This document shows positions 52,104 through 61,271 of a DNA stretch of 64,000 nt, piece by piece. The position numbers were made by a program, and so were the translations under genes. The stretch comes from Acidisoma cellulosilyticum (GTDB lineage Bacteria > Pseudomonadota > Alphaproteobacteria > Acetobacterales > Acetobacteraceae). The stretch's first letter is position 1; each line of letters opens with the position of its first letter. A model generated the notes under the pieces. That model was not told where the DNA came from and did not search any database. It saw nothing but the letters and a program-made list of their open reading frames with translations. The stretch is from contig NZ_JAESVA010000004.1 of NCBI RefSeq assembly GCF_020621385.1, positions 1-64,000 of the forward strand, given 5' to 3'.

Positions 52104-52846
52104 GCCTTCTTTTGTCCTTCGTCGGGGAGTTCGTACCATTGCACCCTGCGGCCGATGACAGACCGGGCTTTCCAACCCATGCTTTTGGGCTGGGTATGAA
52201 GCCGGTCGATCATGAGCGCGATCTGGGTCGACAAGGTGTAAGGGCCGGGCAGCGGACCGAGGGCCTGGGCAAAGGGCTGCATACGCTCAAGCTGATCCAT
52301 GACGGTGCGCCACAGACCCCAATCCTTGCCGCAAAGGCTGGCCAGCCGGTCAAGATCGATGCCGTCACCCGTCTTGGTCAGCGGCGTGTCGACCAATACT
52401 GTCGCGATGTCGCGCAGATCCTTGTCGGTTGCCTCGACGATCTGCAACTTGGTCAGCAGAAGACAGCCCATATCAAGGCGGCCTTGCGCGAAGGTGAAGG
52501 GGATATCGTGGCACATATGCAGATGATCGAGCATCACGTCGATATGCAGGCCAAGACGATCGGTCTCGAAATAGATCAGCCGATTACGACCGAATAGCAG
52601 ATTTGTCTCGTGATCCGGCTGATAGCCAAGCTCTTTCAGCAGAGTCTCGATCCCCTCACGATCTTTCCGCAGGATGGCAAGGTCGATATCGCCATAGGTC
52701 CTGGCCAGCGGTGCGATCTTCGCGGAGGGGCAGCGCATGGCGATGCCGACACCGCCCAGCACGCCAAGAGTGAGGCCGGCGTGTTCCGCCGCTTGCGCGA
52801 TATGCTCTGCCTCGGCGATCAGGTCATCGGTTGCAACCGCACCCAT
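52100..52846 (-). CDS. Nucleotidyltransferase-fold protein
   Basis: 248 aa. The pol-beta-type fold is suggested by GVLGGVGIAMRCPSAKIAPL followed by YGDIDLAIL (the DxD metal pair) and LHIDVMLDHLHMC (third Asp). This resembles aminoglycoside or AbiEii-type nucleotidyltransferases. The rest is helical. It overlaps the metallophosphoesterase by 4 bp and the ureohydrolase by 1 bp, so the three are made together. It could modify a small molecule with a nucleotide or act as a stand-alone enzyme; no antitoxin-like partner is visible. Confidence 0.7.
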   Translation of the reverse strand: MGAVATDDLIAEAEHIAQAAEHAGLTLGVLGGVGIAMRCPSAKIAPLARTYGDIDLAILRKDREGIETLLKELGYQPDHETNLLFGRNRLIYFETDRLGLHIDVMLDHLHMCHDIPFTFAQGRLDMGCLLLTKLQIVEATDKDLRDIATVLVDTPLTKTGDGIDLDRLASLCGKDWGLWRTVMDQLERMQPFAQALGPLPGPYTLSTQIALMIDRLHTQPKSMGWKARSVIGRRVQWYELPDEGQKKA

Positions 52847-53793
52847 CAGGTCAGTTCGCTCGCCGCGAGGGCCGCGAGCGTCTCCATGATGATATTGCAG
52901 GACAGGCGCGGCGTCGCGCCGGACAGCTCGTACATCGGCGCGATTTCCACGATATCGAGGGCGAAGGGTCGCGCGGCGCCCAGCATGCGTGCGATCTGGA
53001 TCGCTTCGCGCCCGGTGAAGCCATCCGCTTCCGGCGTGCCACCGCCGGGCGCCGATGAACTGTCGATCGCGTCCATGTCGAAGGTGATATAGAGCCCGTC
53101 GACATCTTTGCGCGCGATCGCGATCGCTTCGGCCAGGCTTTCAGCGATGCCGCGTTCGCGAATTTCCTCGACGCCGTACCAGCGCATGCCGAATTCATCG
53201 GCGATGTCGAAATGCTCGCGGGCGTTCAGCCAGCCATGGATGCCATAGACCACGACATTCTTGCCATCGACATTGGGGAGATTGGCCGCCCGGTTGGTCG
53301 GACAACCGGATGCGAAGGGGGAGCCGCCCCAGCCGGGGGCGGTGTCGAGATGGGTATCGATGCTGAGATAGCCCATCTTTTTTCCGGCCAGCGCGCGCGC
53401 CGCACCGGCAGCGGTGCCGATGGTGATCGCGTGATTGCCACCGATGAAATAGGGGATGATGCCCTGACGACACAACGCCTCGACCGAGGCCGACACGCGC
53501 TCCATGGTCTGGGCAGGGTCACCGGGCACGACGCTGATATCCCCGGCATCGACGGCCGGGAGACAGTCCCAGACGTCGATCTTGCGGCGATAGTCGTAGG
53601 AGGTGAACCAGTTGGAGGCATCGCGCAGGGCGCGGGGCCCGTAATTGGCCCCGTTCCGTCCGCCATTGCCCTCATCCCAAGGGACCCCCACGAAAGCGAT
53701 GCGCGTTCCTTCGGCAGGCGTCGTCTCATAAGGCAAGCCGAAGAATGTCGCGGGGCCCGTATGAAGAACGCCGCCTGCTTCCGGATAACGCAT
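52846..53793 (-). CDS. Agmatinase-type ureohydrolase
   Basis: 315 aa from the ATG at 53793; the frame to 54003 runs into the permease. Arginase/agmatinase family: FVGVPWDEGNGGRNGANYGPRALRD, FIGGNHAITIG, SIDTHLDTAPGWGGSPF and FDMDAIDSSSAPGGGTPE. The six metal ligands (H; D, H, D; D, D) are kept, but the usual GGDH is GGNH, DAH is DTH, and the DP after the last Asp is DS. That points to a substrate other than agmatine, with release of urea from a guanidino or amidino compound likely. The permease upstream (4 bp gap) would supply the substrate. Confidence 0.82.
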   Translation of the reverse strand: MRYPEAGGVLHTGPATFFGLPYETTPAEGTRIAFVGVPWDEGNGGRNGANYGPRALRDASNWFTSYDYRRKIDVWDCLPAVDAGDISVVPGDPAQTMERVSASVEALCRQGIIPYFIGGNHAITIGTAAGAARALAGKKMGYLSIDTHLDTAPGWGGSPFASGCPTNRAANLPNVDGKNVVVYGIHGWLNAREHFDIADEFGMRWYGVEEIRERGIAESLAEAIAIARKDVDGLYITFDMDAIDSSSAPGGGTPEADGFTGREAIQIARMLGAARPFALDIVEIAPMYELSGATPRLSCNIIMETLAALAASELT

Positions 53794-53797
53794 CAGT

Positions 53798-55417
53798 TCA
53801 CTCCACCGGGATTTCTGCGGTCGCGAGGCCGAGATCCGTACCCCCCGAGCGGCGAATGGCGATGACAAGGGCAGCGACGACGAAAGCCAGGATCGGCGCG
53901 CCGACATTGAGGATGATATTGGAGGAGGACAGGCTGATGCCGGCGACCGGATCGGCCCAGAAGATATCGAGCACGATGAGGGAAAAGACGGTCTGCAAGG
54001 CACCCCAGAACGCGATGGTCGGCACGCCGAGAAACCGCTTCGCGCCCGATGCTTCCCAGGTGCGGCGCATGGTGAAGGGATAAAGCACGGCCGCGATGCC
54101 GGTGATGACGAACATCACGGCGCAGGCGAAAACCAGCGTTACGGTTGATATGACACCGGTCACGAAGAGATAGAGCGACAGCAGCCCGAACAGGCCGCAG
54201 ATGAGAATCGCGATATGGGGCGTGCCGAAGCGGCTGTTCACCTTCGAGAGCGACCGCGGCAAATAGCCGTCGAGCGAAAGCGCCAGCAGCAGACGGGTTG
54301 CGGTGAAGTAGTTGATGGGCATCCAGACATAGGTCCAGAAGAAGAAGGTCACGCCCATGACAAGAGCGCCGACGACGCTCGGCGCGAAAAGCGCATAGAT
54401 GAGCTCATTATAGGTCGGTGCATAGGCAAGGCCGAGCTTCGCGGAGCCGAGGCCCATGAAGAAGGCTTCTCCGCCGACATGCAACAGCGCGATGATGAGA
54501 AGCAGCAGGCCGATTGCGGTGAAGATCAGCGACCCGAACATGCCAAGGCGTTGGGTTCGCGCGGGCTGGCGGACTTCGCCGCCGATATAGCAGGAGGTGG
54601 CGCCGAACAGCACCATGTACAGCGACCAGATCGAGGCGTAATAGGTGGCCTTGGCAGAGAAGGCATGGCCTGCCGTCGGGCCGCCCGCTTTCTCGGCGAG
54701 CGCGAAGGCACCATCGACACCGCCGAGGCTTTTGACATAGGCATCGAAGGAGGCGGCAAAGCTGGTATGGCCGGTGAAGACAAGGCAAAGCAACCCGATG
54801 ACAAGGCCGATACAGGCGAGAAAGAAGGCGTAGCGTTGCAATGTCATATAGGTTCGCACGCCGACCAGCATGACGATGGTGAAGGCGATCAGAAACAAGC
54901 CACCGACGATGATGGTGCCGTTATTGCTATAGACCCAGTCGCCGGCATGCGACAAAGCGAGCGACCCTGTGGCACTGCCGAGTTCCCGCAGGAAGGGCGC
55001 GATACCGAACTGGGCCATGAAGGCCATGGGCGCGCCGATCGACACGAAGGCCGACATGATCCAGGTCGCGGCAACCGTGAAGCCCAGCAGCGGTCCGGCC
55101 TTGCGGCCCATGATACGGCTGACCCAGACATAGTCGCCGCCCGACCGCGGCATATCCGCCGAGAGGCGGGAATAGACGACATAGATGGGTATCACGAGCA
55201 GGGTCGCGATGAGGACCGTCAGCGCGAAACTGCCGCCCGGATAGGAGGCCAGCCCGCCAAAGAGGAAGATGACCCCGAGCGCGATATTCTGATTATTGAC
55301 GTTGTAGATGAAGATATCGAAGGGGCCGGCTTCCTTGCGCAGGCCGGTGGCGTCGCGGGTATAGATTTTACTGAGATGAGAGGCGGTTGGATGAGTGGGG
55401 GAGGCATCTGGGCGCAT
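53798..55417 (-). CDS. APC-superfamily amino acid/amine permease
   Basis: 539 aa with 12 or more membrane helices. The opening GVIFLFGGLASYPGGSFALTV and DMPRSGGDYVWVSRIMG are typical of APC-type importers (the P-R-S-G-G-D-Y helix break). An extracellular loop (about 170-260) is long. It takes up an amino acid or amine, likely the substrate of the ureohydrolase encoded 4 bp downstream. AGGAG lies nine bases before the start. Confidence 0.87.
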   Translation of the reverse strand: MRPDASPTHPTASHLSKIYTRDATGLRKEAGPFDIFIYNVNNQNIALGVIFLFGGLASYPGGSFALTVLIATLLVIPIYVVYSRLSADMPRSGGDYVWVSRIMGRKAGPLLGFTVAATWIMSAFVSIGAPMAFMAQFGIAPFLRELGSATGSLALSHAGDWVYSNNGTIIVGGLFLIAFTIVMLVGVRTYMTLQRYAFFLACIGLVIGLLCLVFTGHTSFAASFDAYVKSLGGVDGAFALAEKAGGPTAGHAFSAKATYYASIWSLYMVLFGATSCYIGGEVRQPARTQRLGMFGSLIFTAIGLLLLIIALLHVGGEAFFMGLGSAKLGLAYAPTYNELIYALFAPSVVGALVMGVTFFFWTYVWMPINYFTATRLLLALSLDGYLPRSLSKVNSRFGTPHIAILICGLFGLLSLYLFVTGVISTVTLVFACAVMFVITGIAAVLYPFTMRRTWEASGAKRFLGVPTIAFWGALQTVFSLIVLDIFWADPVAGISLSSSNIILNVGAPILAFVVAALVIAIRRSGGTDLGLATAEIPVE

Positions 55418-55468
55418 TGCTCTAGTCTCCTGTAAGGGTAAGAAAAGGCGTCCTCTCGTTTCTTGCTT

Positions 55469-56314
55469 TTAAAGCTTCACTGCCGCGACTGCGGACATGA
55501 GTTGCTCGACCCGTTTCGGGTCAACCGGGTTCCACCAGACGCCGTCCTTCTTCAGCCATTGGCCGATGATGGCGCCGTCGGCGACTTGGAAAAGGGTCGG
55601 TACTTGTTCCGGGTTGAGACCGCTACCGACAATCACGGGCAGGTTGGTGCCTGCACGAACCGCCGTCACTTCGTCGGGTTGTGTGGGCGATCCGGTTCTG
55701 GTGCCGCTGGCGATCAGCACATCCGCATCGAACCATTCGGCGTCGGTTGCCTGTTCCGCGATCGAGCGGTCGGCGGTAATGGCATGGGCTCCGAACTTGA
55801 CGTGTACATCGGCGAAAATGAAGACATCCTGCGCGCCGATATTGGCGCGGTAGCGCATCGCCTCCGGCGCGGGACCGTTGAGAAAGCCCTCATTGGCGAT
55901 ATAGGCATTGACCCATTGATTGGCCCTCACCCATCTTGCCCCGACGGCTTTCGCAACCGCCAAGGCCGGGATAACCGCATTGGCGACGCAGGTAATGCCG
56001 ATCGGCGTATCGACGGCATTGCGGACTTCAAGGCAGGCGGCGGTCAGCGCGGCGACTGTCTCGGGACCGATATTCTCCGGACGCCGGAACGGCATGTCGC
56101 TGGCATTCTCGATGATGATACCGTCGATTCCGCCTGCTGCCAGGGTTTTGGCGTCTTGAACGGCGGCGGCATAAACCTCGCGCAGGTCAGTGCCGGAATA
56201 GCGCGGGGCACCCGGAAGCGGACGCAAATGGATGACACCAATAACGGGCCTGGCGCTCGGGAAAAGCATTTTGAGTGCGCTCGGCTTGGCCGGCAGAACT
56301 TTCGGGGGCGACAT
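55469..56314 (-). CDS. BtpA/SgcQ-family protein
   Basis: 281 aa, TIM-barrel BtpA family: VIGVIHLRPLPGAPRYSG near the N-terminus, GGIDGIIIENASDMPF, ADVHVKFGAH and VIVGSGLNPEQVP. The original BtpA affects photosystem I assembly in a cyanobacterium, but most relatives sit in sugar operons with unknown reactions. It follows the PfkB kinase gene by 3 bp, so it may act on the kinase's phosphorylated product. The reaction is unknown. Confidence 0.85.
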   Translation of the reverse strand: MSPPKVLPAKPSALKMLFPSARPVIGVIHLRPLPGAPRYSGTDLREVYAAAVQDAKTLAAGGIDGIIIENASDMPFRRPENIGPETVAALTAACLEVRNAVDTPIGITCVANAVIPALAVAKAVGARWVRANQWVNAYIANEGFLNGPAPEAMRYRANIGAQDVFIFADVHVKFGAHAITADRSIAEQATDAEWFDADVLIASGTRTGSPTQPDEVTAVRAGTNLPVIVGSGLNPEQVPTLFQVADGAIIGQWLKKDGVWWNPVDPKRVEQLMSAVAAVKL

Positions 56315-56317
56315 ATG

Positions 56318-57211
56318 CTAAAGCAAGCCTCTCGTGAGCGATGTTTCGACATCATGACGGCTGGGATAGGCTCTGGCAGACCCAAGTCCGCCGCAGCTCA
56401 AACTCGCGGCATGGACGGCCCTGGTGAGGGCGTCGAGCGGTTGCTGTCCTGCCAGACGTTCGCCGACAAACCACCCTGCCAGGCAGTCGCCCGCGCCCGT
56501 CGTGTCGACAATATCGCCGCGCGGCGCGGTGACGTGACAAGCGACCGTTCCGTCATGCCAGGAAGCGCCATCGGCCCCTTTCGTCCGGACAATGGCCTGA
56601 GCGCCGACCGCCAGTAGTGCGGTCACGGCATCGCCGAGACGCTCCTCCGTGCGATTATTGCTGAAGACGACCGCGCTGCCGTCGATAAGAGGAGCGACAT
56701 CGGACAGATTGGCAAAACTGCCTGGCTCCAGATCGATAGACACAGGGATTTTGGCCGCGCGGCATCTGGCGATGAGAATGGCGGCACTGTCGGGATAGTA
56801 GAGCGTCGTATGAACCCAGCCGATGTCAGACAGATCGACGGCCGCGACAGCTTCGACACTGGGATAAAGGCCGGTACCATCGAAGAGGAGCAGCCTTTTT
56901 TCGCCATGCGGTTCCAGCAGGATTGTGGCCCGCGTCGTGGATCCTTCGGCCTGATCAGCGACCATGCTGACGCCGGCTTCCGTCAGGCTCCGCTTGATCC
57001 AATCCGCCGCATCATCCTGCCCCAGTCGGATCAGTGCCCGGCTGACCGTTCCCACACGGGCGCAGGCGGCGGCCGCATTGGCGGCAACACCGCCGGACGA
57101 TTCGATATAGGCGGTGCTGTTGACCTTCTCATCGACGCCCGGCAGGCGCGGGATGCGCTGAGTCGTATCCCAACTTCCGTCACCGACGAAGAGAGCGGCA
57201 GAGGGTTTCAT
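56318..57211 (-). CDS. PfkB-family carbohydrate kinase
   Basis: 297 aa, ribokinase fold. The second PfkB signature DTTGAGDCLAGW (anion hole GAGD, with the catalytic Asp) is intact, as is GGVAANAAAACARVG near the N-terminus. It phosphorylates a sugar, nucleoside or similar alcohol. It overlaps the GntR regulator by 4 bp and is followed closely by btpA, so regulator, kinase and BtpA form a core module. Confidence 0.88.
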   Translation of the reverse strand: MKPSAALFVGDGSWDTTQRIPRLPGVDEKVNSTAYIESSGGVAANAAAACARVGTVSRALIRLGQDDAADWIKRSLTEAGVSMVADQAEGSTTRATILLEPHGEKRLLLFDGTGLYPSVEAVAAVDLSDIGWVHTTLYYPDSAAILIARCRAAKIPVSIDLEPGSFANLSDVAPLIDGSAVVFSNNRTEERLGDAVTALLAVGAQAIVRTKGADGASWHDGTVACHVTAPRGDIVDTTGAGDCLAGWFVGERLAGQQPLDALTRAVHAASLSCGGLGSARAYPSRHDVETSLTRGLL

Positions 57212-57963
57212 TTTCTGACAAGATCCACTCTTAGCCGATAGCGGTCCGCGCGATAGACCAGTTCCGCATATTCGATTGTGGCACCGGACCCATCGCGCGT
57301 CGTGCGGGCGACCGACAGAAGCGGAAAACCTTCGACGGTGTCGAGTATCGCGGCCGTCGGCGCATCGGCGACGGTTGCCGAGACAAATTCCTCGCCGCTT
57401 AGAATAGCGCGCCCGCTTTGGTCCTCGATCCAGGCATAGAGCGATCCCTCATCAAGCTCAGATATCTGCGGCTCACGTTTCAGACCCAACAGTAACGGCG
57501 CGAACCAGGAGCGGCTGAGTCCCACCGGCTTTTTATTCGCCAGAAGCAGGCGTTCCACTTCAATGAGCTTGCGCTTCTGACGCGGTTTGAAGGCGAAAAG
57601 CTCGTCCCAATCGTGTGGGCAGTCGATCTGCCGGATGGCGCGTGTCCGGTAACTTGGCTTCAGGCCGAGCAGGCGCATATCTTCGGCGAAGCCCGCAAGC
57701 CGTTGCGAGGGTTGATCGATCTTCGCGAGGAGGATTGAGCCCTTGCCGGAGCGGCGGCTGATCAGACCGTCATGTTCAAGACTGTCGAGGGCCGTGCGGG
57801 CCGTGGTTCTGCTGACGCCGAAGGCCGCGAAAAGCTCAGCCTCGGACGGCAATCTGTCGCCGGACGTGAATTCCCCTTGATCGATACTGAGCCTGAGCCG
57901 TTCGGCAATCTGATGCCAAAGCGGTATCGGGCCGTCTTCCAGAGGGGCGTCGTTCCAGGGCAT
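57208..57963 (-). CDS. GntR-family regulator, HutC/UTRA type
   Basis: 251 aa. N-terminal winged HTH: PLWHQIAERLRLSIDQGEF, RLPSEAELFAAFGVSRTTARTAL. The C-terminal UTRA ligand domain (from about 85) ends in YRADRYRLRVDLVRK. UTRA domains bind sugars, amino acids or phosphorylated ligands. It is the first gene of the PfkB-BtpA-APC-ureohydrolase operon and likely responds to its substrate. A palindrome upstream (58067-58080) is a fitting operator. Confidence 0.88.
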   Translation of the reverse strand: MPWNDAPLEDGPIPLWHQIAERLRLSIDQGEFTSGDRLPSEAELFAAFGVSRTTARTALDSLEHDGLISRRSGKGSILLAKIDQPSQRLAGFAEDMRLLGLKPSYRTRAIRQIDCPHDWDELFAFKPRQKRKLIEVERLLLANKKPVGLSRSWFAPLLLGLKREPQISELDEGSLYAWIEDQSGRAILSGEEFVSATVADAPTAAILDTVEGFPLLSVARTTRDGSGATIEYAELVYRADRYRLRVDLVRK

Positions 57964-58053
57964 GCGAAAATGCTACAACGTCATGACATTTGACTTCAAC
58001 AGTTTTCCTTGGGCGGGTCCTTATTTCGCTATCGAGGATAATACGCGGTCAAT

Positions 58054-58093
58054 CGGCCGATACCTTATCTGTATACAGATGCAGCATCGGCCG
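58054..58093. promoter_or_regulatory. Operator-like palindrome upstream of GntR
   Basis: 14 bp perfect palindrome ATCTGTATACAGAT at 58067-58080, nested within an 8 bp inverted repeat CGGCCGAT (58054-58061) / ATCGGCCG (58086-58093). The inner part fits HutC-type GntR sites, which are AT-rich with a TATA core. It lies about 104 bp before the GntR start. Confidence 0.65.
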
Positions 58094-58117
58094 GGTCGAT
58101 CATCCCATCATGCAGGG

Positions 58118-58954
58118 TCAGGCGGCAGGATTGTCGAAGAAGGATTGGATCGCCGGGATCACGACCTCGGGCGCTTCCAATGTCGGGCTATGACCAATTT
58201 TCTTGAGGCGCATCAGCTTCGCATTCGGCAGTTCCCGCAGCATCTCATCCGACCAGGCAGGTGGGCGCGGCAAATCCTCTTCCCCGTTGATGATTAAAAC
58301 GGGAATCGTGATTCCCGGCAAAAGCGGGACGGAACTGCCACGCTCCATAACACCGCTCATGGCCGGGCGGAGGGCTTTCGGCAAGGCCGCGATCCGCTCG
58401 CGCCAGAAATCGACGATGGGCTTCTTTGCGGGATCATGGCGCGTCGTCTCGCCAAGCATGATGGCCATTGTGGTGTCCAACACATCGCCGGAGAAGCCCT
58501 GGTTGCCGGCGTCGATCACCCATTGCCGAAAACGGGCCAGCTGGTCGGGCGGCTCAGAACAGGCAGAGGATCCGGCGACGACCAGCGACCGAAAGAGGTC
58601 CTGGCGTTTGGAAATGAGCCTGAAGGCGACATCACCGCCCATGGATTGCGCCACGACGTTGATCGACGTCAATCCCATCGCATCGATCAGCGCTTCCATA
58701 TCCTCGGCGCATGTCTCCATGGTGATGATGTCGACGTCATCGAGATCGCTGCGCCCCTGGCCACGAAAATCCGGCCGGATGACGCGATACTGGCCGGCGA
58801 CGGCGGCGACCAGGCCGTCGAACATGGTGCCGTCGAGGAAGCAGGAGTGCAGACAGAGAATGACGGGCAGGTCCGTCTCCCCCGTATCTGCAACCCAGAA
58901 CGTTGCCCCCTGGATGGTCTTGTAGCTTCCGGCTGAGAGATTGCTGTCAGGCAT
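58118..58954 (-). CDS. Alpha/beta hydrolase
   Basis: 278 aa. The nucleophile elbow is AQSMGGDV (G-x-S-x-G type), catalytic His in KIGHSPTLE, acid likely in INGEEDLPRP, and HSCFLDGTMFDG carries the oxyanion region. It likely hydrolyses an ester or lactone. GGGAG lies six bases before the ATG. It follows the aldehyde dehydrogenase by 105 bp and ends 154 bp before the GntR gene. Confidence 0.87.
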   Translation of the reverse strand: MPDSNLSAGSYKTIQGATFWVADTGETDLPVILCLHSCFLDGTMFDGLVAAVAGQYRVIRPDFRGQGRSDLDDVDIITMETCAEDMEALIDAMGLTSINVVAQSMGGDVAFRLISKRQDLFRSLVVAGSSACSEPPDQLARFRQWVIDAGNQGFSGDVLDTTMAIMLGETTRHDPAKKPIVDFWRERIAALPKALRPAMSGVMERGSSVPLLPGITIPVLIINGEEDLPRPPAWSDEMLRELPNAKLMRLKKIGHSPTLEAPEVVIPAIQSFFDNPAA

Positions 58955-59059
58955 AATACACTCCCGATATTATTATTGTTGTTGTTTGAGCAATCATAGC
59001 AGGACGGGCCTTGCGGCCCGCTTCGCCAATTGGGGCGCCGTCGGCAGGCCGAGCGGCGT

Positions 59060-60493
59060 TCAAGCGACGGTGACGAATTTGGTATTGAGATAGGCGTCGA
59101 TGGCCTCGGCGCCGCCTTCGGAGCCATAGCCCGAATCCTTCATGCCGCCGAAGGGCGTTTCCGGCAGCGCGAGCCCGGCATGGTTGATCGAGAGCATGCC
59201 GCTTTCGACCCGGGTGGACAGCGCCTGCACGGTCGCGGCCGAGCTTGTATAGGCATAGGCGGCCAGACCGTAGGGCAGGCGGTTGGCTTCCGCGAGAACG
59301 TCATCCAGCGTCGAGAAGGGCCGGAACAAGGCGAGGGGACCGAAAGGCTCCTCGTTCATGGCGCGCGCGTCCAGCGGCACCCGGCTCAACACCGTCGGCT
59401 GGAAGTAATTGCCGGCATTGCCGAGACGTTCGCCGCCGGTGACAAGCGTCGCGCCCTTCTGCACGGCGTCCTGCACCAAAGCCTCCATCGCCTGCACCCG
59501 GCGGGGATTGGCGAGCGGCCCCATCACCGTGCCCTCGGCCAGGCCGTCGCCGACCGTGATGGCGCTGGCGGCGGCCGCGAAATCCGCGACGAACCGGTCA
59601 TAGACACGCTCCTGCACCAGGAAGCGGGTGGGGGAGACGCAGACCTGGCCGGCATTGCGGAACTTGCTGGCGGCCAGCAGCTTCACTGCGATATCGAGAT
59701 CGGCATCCTCGAAGACGATGGCCGGGGCATGGCCACCCAATTCCATGGTCGCGCGCTTCATATGCTGGCCGGCCATGGCGGCGAGCGTCTTGCCGACGGG
59801 GGTGGAGCCGGTGAAGGTGATCTTGCGGATGACGGGATGCGGGATGAGATAGGTCGAGATGGTTGCCGGGTCACCATAGACCAGGCCGATCACGCCCGGC
59901 GGGACGCCGGCATCATGGAAGGCCTGGATGAGGGCTGCCGGGGAGGCCGGCGTCTCCTCAGGGCCCTTAGCGATGATCGAGCATCCGGCCGCGAGGGCGG
60001 CCGAGACCTTGCGCACGATCTGGTTGATCGGGAAGTTCCAGGGTGCGAAGGCGGCGACCGGTCCCACCGGCTCCTTCACCGCGGTCTGCATGATATGGCC
60101 GGCGCGCGGCGGGATGACCCAGCCATAAGCGCGCTGCGCCTCGCCCGCGAACCAGTCGATGATATCGGCGGCGGCGGCGGTCTCGACCCTGGATTCGGCC
60201 AGGGGCTTGCCCTGTTCCAGGGTCATGAGCCTGGCGATGGCCTCCACCCGCTCGCGCAGCAAGGTGGCGGCCTTGCGCATGATGCGGGCGCGTTCATAGG
60301 CCGAGGTATTGCGCCAGATATGGAAGCCGCGTTCGGTGGCGGCGAGTGCGCGGTCGAGGTCAGCGATCTCCGCCCGCGCCAGGGTGCCGATCTGCTCGCC
60401 CGTCGCGGGGTTGAGCACGGGCAGAACCCCGCCGGCCATGGCCGGCCCCCAAGCGCCGTCAATGAAAAGCTGCGTATCGGGATAAGCGGACAT
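59060..60493 (-). CDS. Aldehyde dehydrogenase (NAD(P)-dependent)
   Basis: 477 aa from the ATG at 60493, which has GAGGT seven bases upstream; an ATG 8 codons earlier is also possible. Cofactor and catalytic blocks: [36 protein letters not shown] (catalytic Glu) and [12 protein letters not shown] (catalytic Cys). The sequence looks like the succinate-semialdehyde/alpha-ketoglutarate-semialdehyde group of the superfamily. It probably oxidises an aldehyde intermediate made by the SDR or GMC enzymes of this cluster. Confidence 0.9.
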   Translation of the reverse strand: MSAYPDTQLFIDGAWGPAMAGGVLPVLNPATGEQIGTLARAEIADLDRALAATERGFHIWRNTSAYERARIMRKAATLLRERVEAIARLMTLEQGKPLAESRVETAAAADIIDWFAGEAQRAYGWVIPPRAGHIMQTAVKEPVGPVAAFAPWNFPINQIVRKVSAALAAGCSIIAKGPEETPASPAALIQAFHDAGVPPGVIGLVYGDPATISTYLIPHPVIRKITFTGSTPVGKTLAAMAGQHMKRATMELGGHAPAIVFEDADLDIAVKLLAASKFRNAGQVCVSPTRFLVQERVYDRFVADFAAAASAITVGDGLAEGTVMGPLANPRRVQAMEALVQDAVQKGATLVTGGERLGNAGNYFQPTVLSRVPLDARAMNEEPFGPLALFRPFSTLDDVLAEANRLPYGLAAYAYTSSAATVQALSTRVESGMLSINHAGLALPETPFGGMKDSGYGSEGGAEAIDAYLNTKFVTVA

Positions 60494-60520
60494 CGAGACG
60501 ACCTCGTATTGTGACATGGA

Positions 60521-61255
60521 TCAGTAGGTTGCGCGGCCACCGGAAATGTCGAAGACAGCACCGGTGGAGAAGCTGCATTCCTCGCTGCTGAGCCAGGCGA
60601 CGAGGGCTGCGACCTCCGGCACCATGCCGAACCGCTTCATGGGAATTTTCGACAGCATATAGGCGATCTGCGCCTCGCTCATCTGCGCGAAAAGCGGTGT
60701 ATCGACCGCCGCCGGGGTCACGCAATTGACGCGAATATCCGTCTCGGCGAGTTCCTTGCCGAGGGATTTGGTGAGACCGATGACGGCGGCCTTCGACGTG
60801 CTATAGGCGCTGGCGTTCGGATTGCCTTCCTTCCCGGCGACGGAGGCAATATTGACGATGCGACCATAGCCCGCGCTCAGCATCAACGGCACCACAGCAC
60901 GGTTACAATAGTAGAGCCCATTGACGTTGATATCCATGACCCGCTTCCACTGGTCGATCGGGTAAGTCCAGGCCGGGCCGTTTGGACCGGTGATGCCGGC
61001 GCTGGCGACGAGGATATCGACCGCGCCGAGGGTTTCCGCACTGCGCTGAGCAGCGGCCTCGACCGCAGGCCAGTCCGTGACGTCGAGTACCAGGCCGCCT
61101 TCCGCGCCGGCGGATTTTGCCTTGTCATCGACCAAGGGGTCGGCATCCCAGACGATAACCCGCGCCCCTTCGGACAGCAGACGCTGGACGATGCCGAGAC
61201 CAAGGCCTGAAGCGCCACCGGTGACGATGGCGCGCCGTCCGACAAATCGCTTCAT
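60521..61255 (-). CDS. SDR-family oxidoreductase
   Basis: 244 aa from the ATG at 61255, with AGGA upstream; a 23-residue extension overlaps the MBL gene. Motifs: TGGASGLGLGI, LVASAGITG and ASAYSTSKAAVIGLTKSLG (intact YxxxK with Ser in NIASVAG). Likely an NAD-dependent dehydrogenase of the 3-oxoacyl-ACP reductase-like group acting on a sugar or hydroxy-acid substrate. It sits between the MBL lactonase (16 bp) and the aldehyde dehydrogenase. Confidence 0.88.
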   Translation of the reverse strand: MKRFVGRRAIVTGGASGLGLGIVQRLLSEGARVIVWDADPLVDDKAKSAGAEGGLVLDVTDWPAVEAAAQRSAETLGAVDILVASAGITGPNGPAWTYPIDQWKRVMDINVNGLYYCNRAVVPLMLSAGYGRIVNIASVAGKEGNPNASAYSTSKAAVIGLTKSLGKELAETDIRVNCVTPAAVDTPLFAQMSEAQIAYMLSKIPMKRFGMVPEVAALVAWLSSEECSFSTGAVFDISGGRATY

Positions 61256-61271
61256 TTGTCCTGGCTCCGCT

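Noticed and set aside
52100-52846. Toxin-antitoxin (AbiE-like) unit with the metallophosphoesterase
   Set aside because: No AbiEi-like antitoxin next to it, and both genes are locked into a metabolic-looking operon.
58965-58990. ATT/GTT trinucleotide run before the alpha/beta hydrolase
   Set aside because: Short and imperfect; it lies upstream of the gene's ribosome site and is probably just AT-rich promoter sequence.
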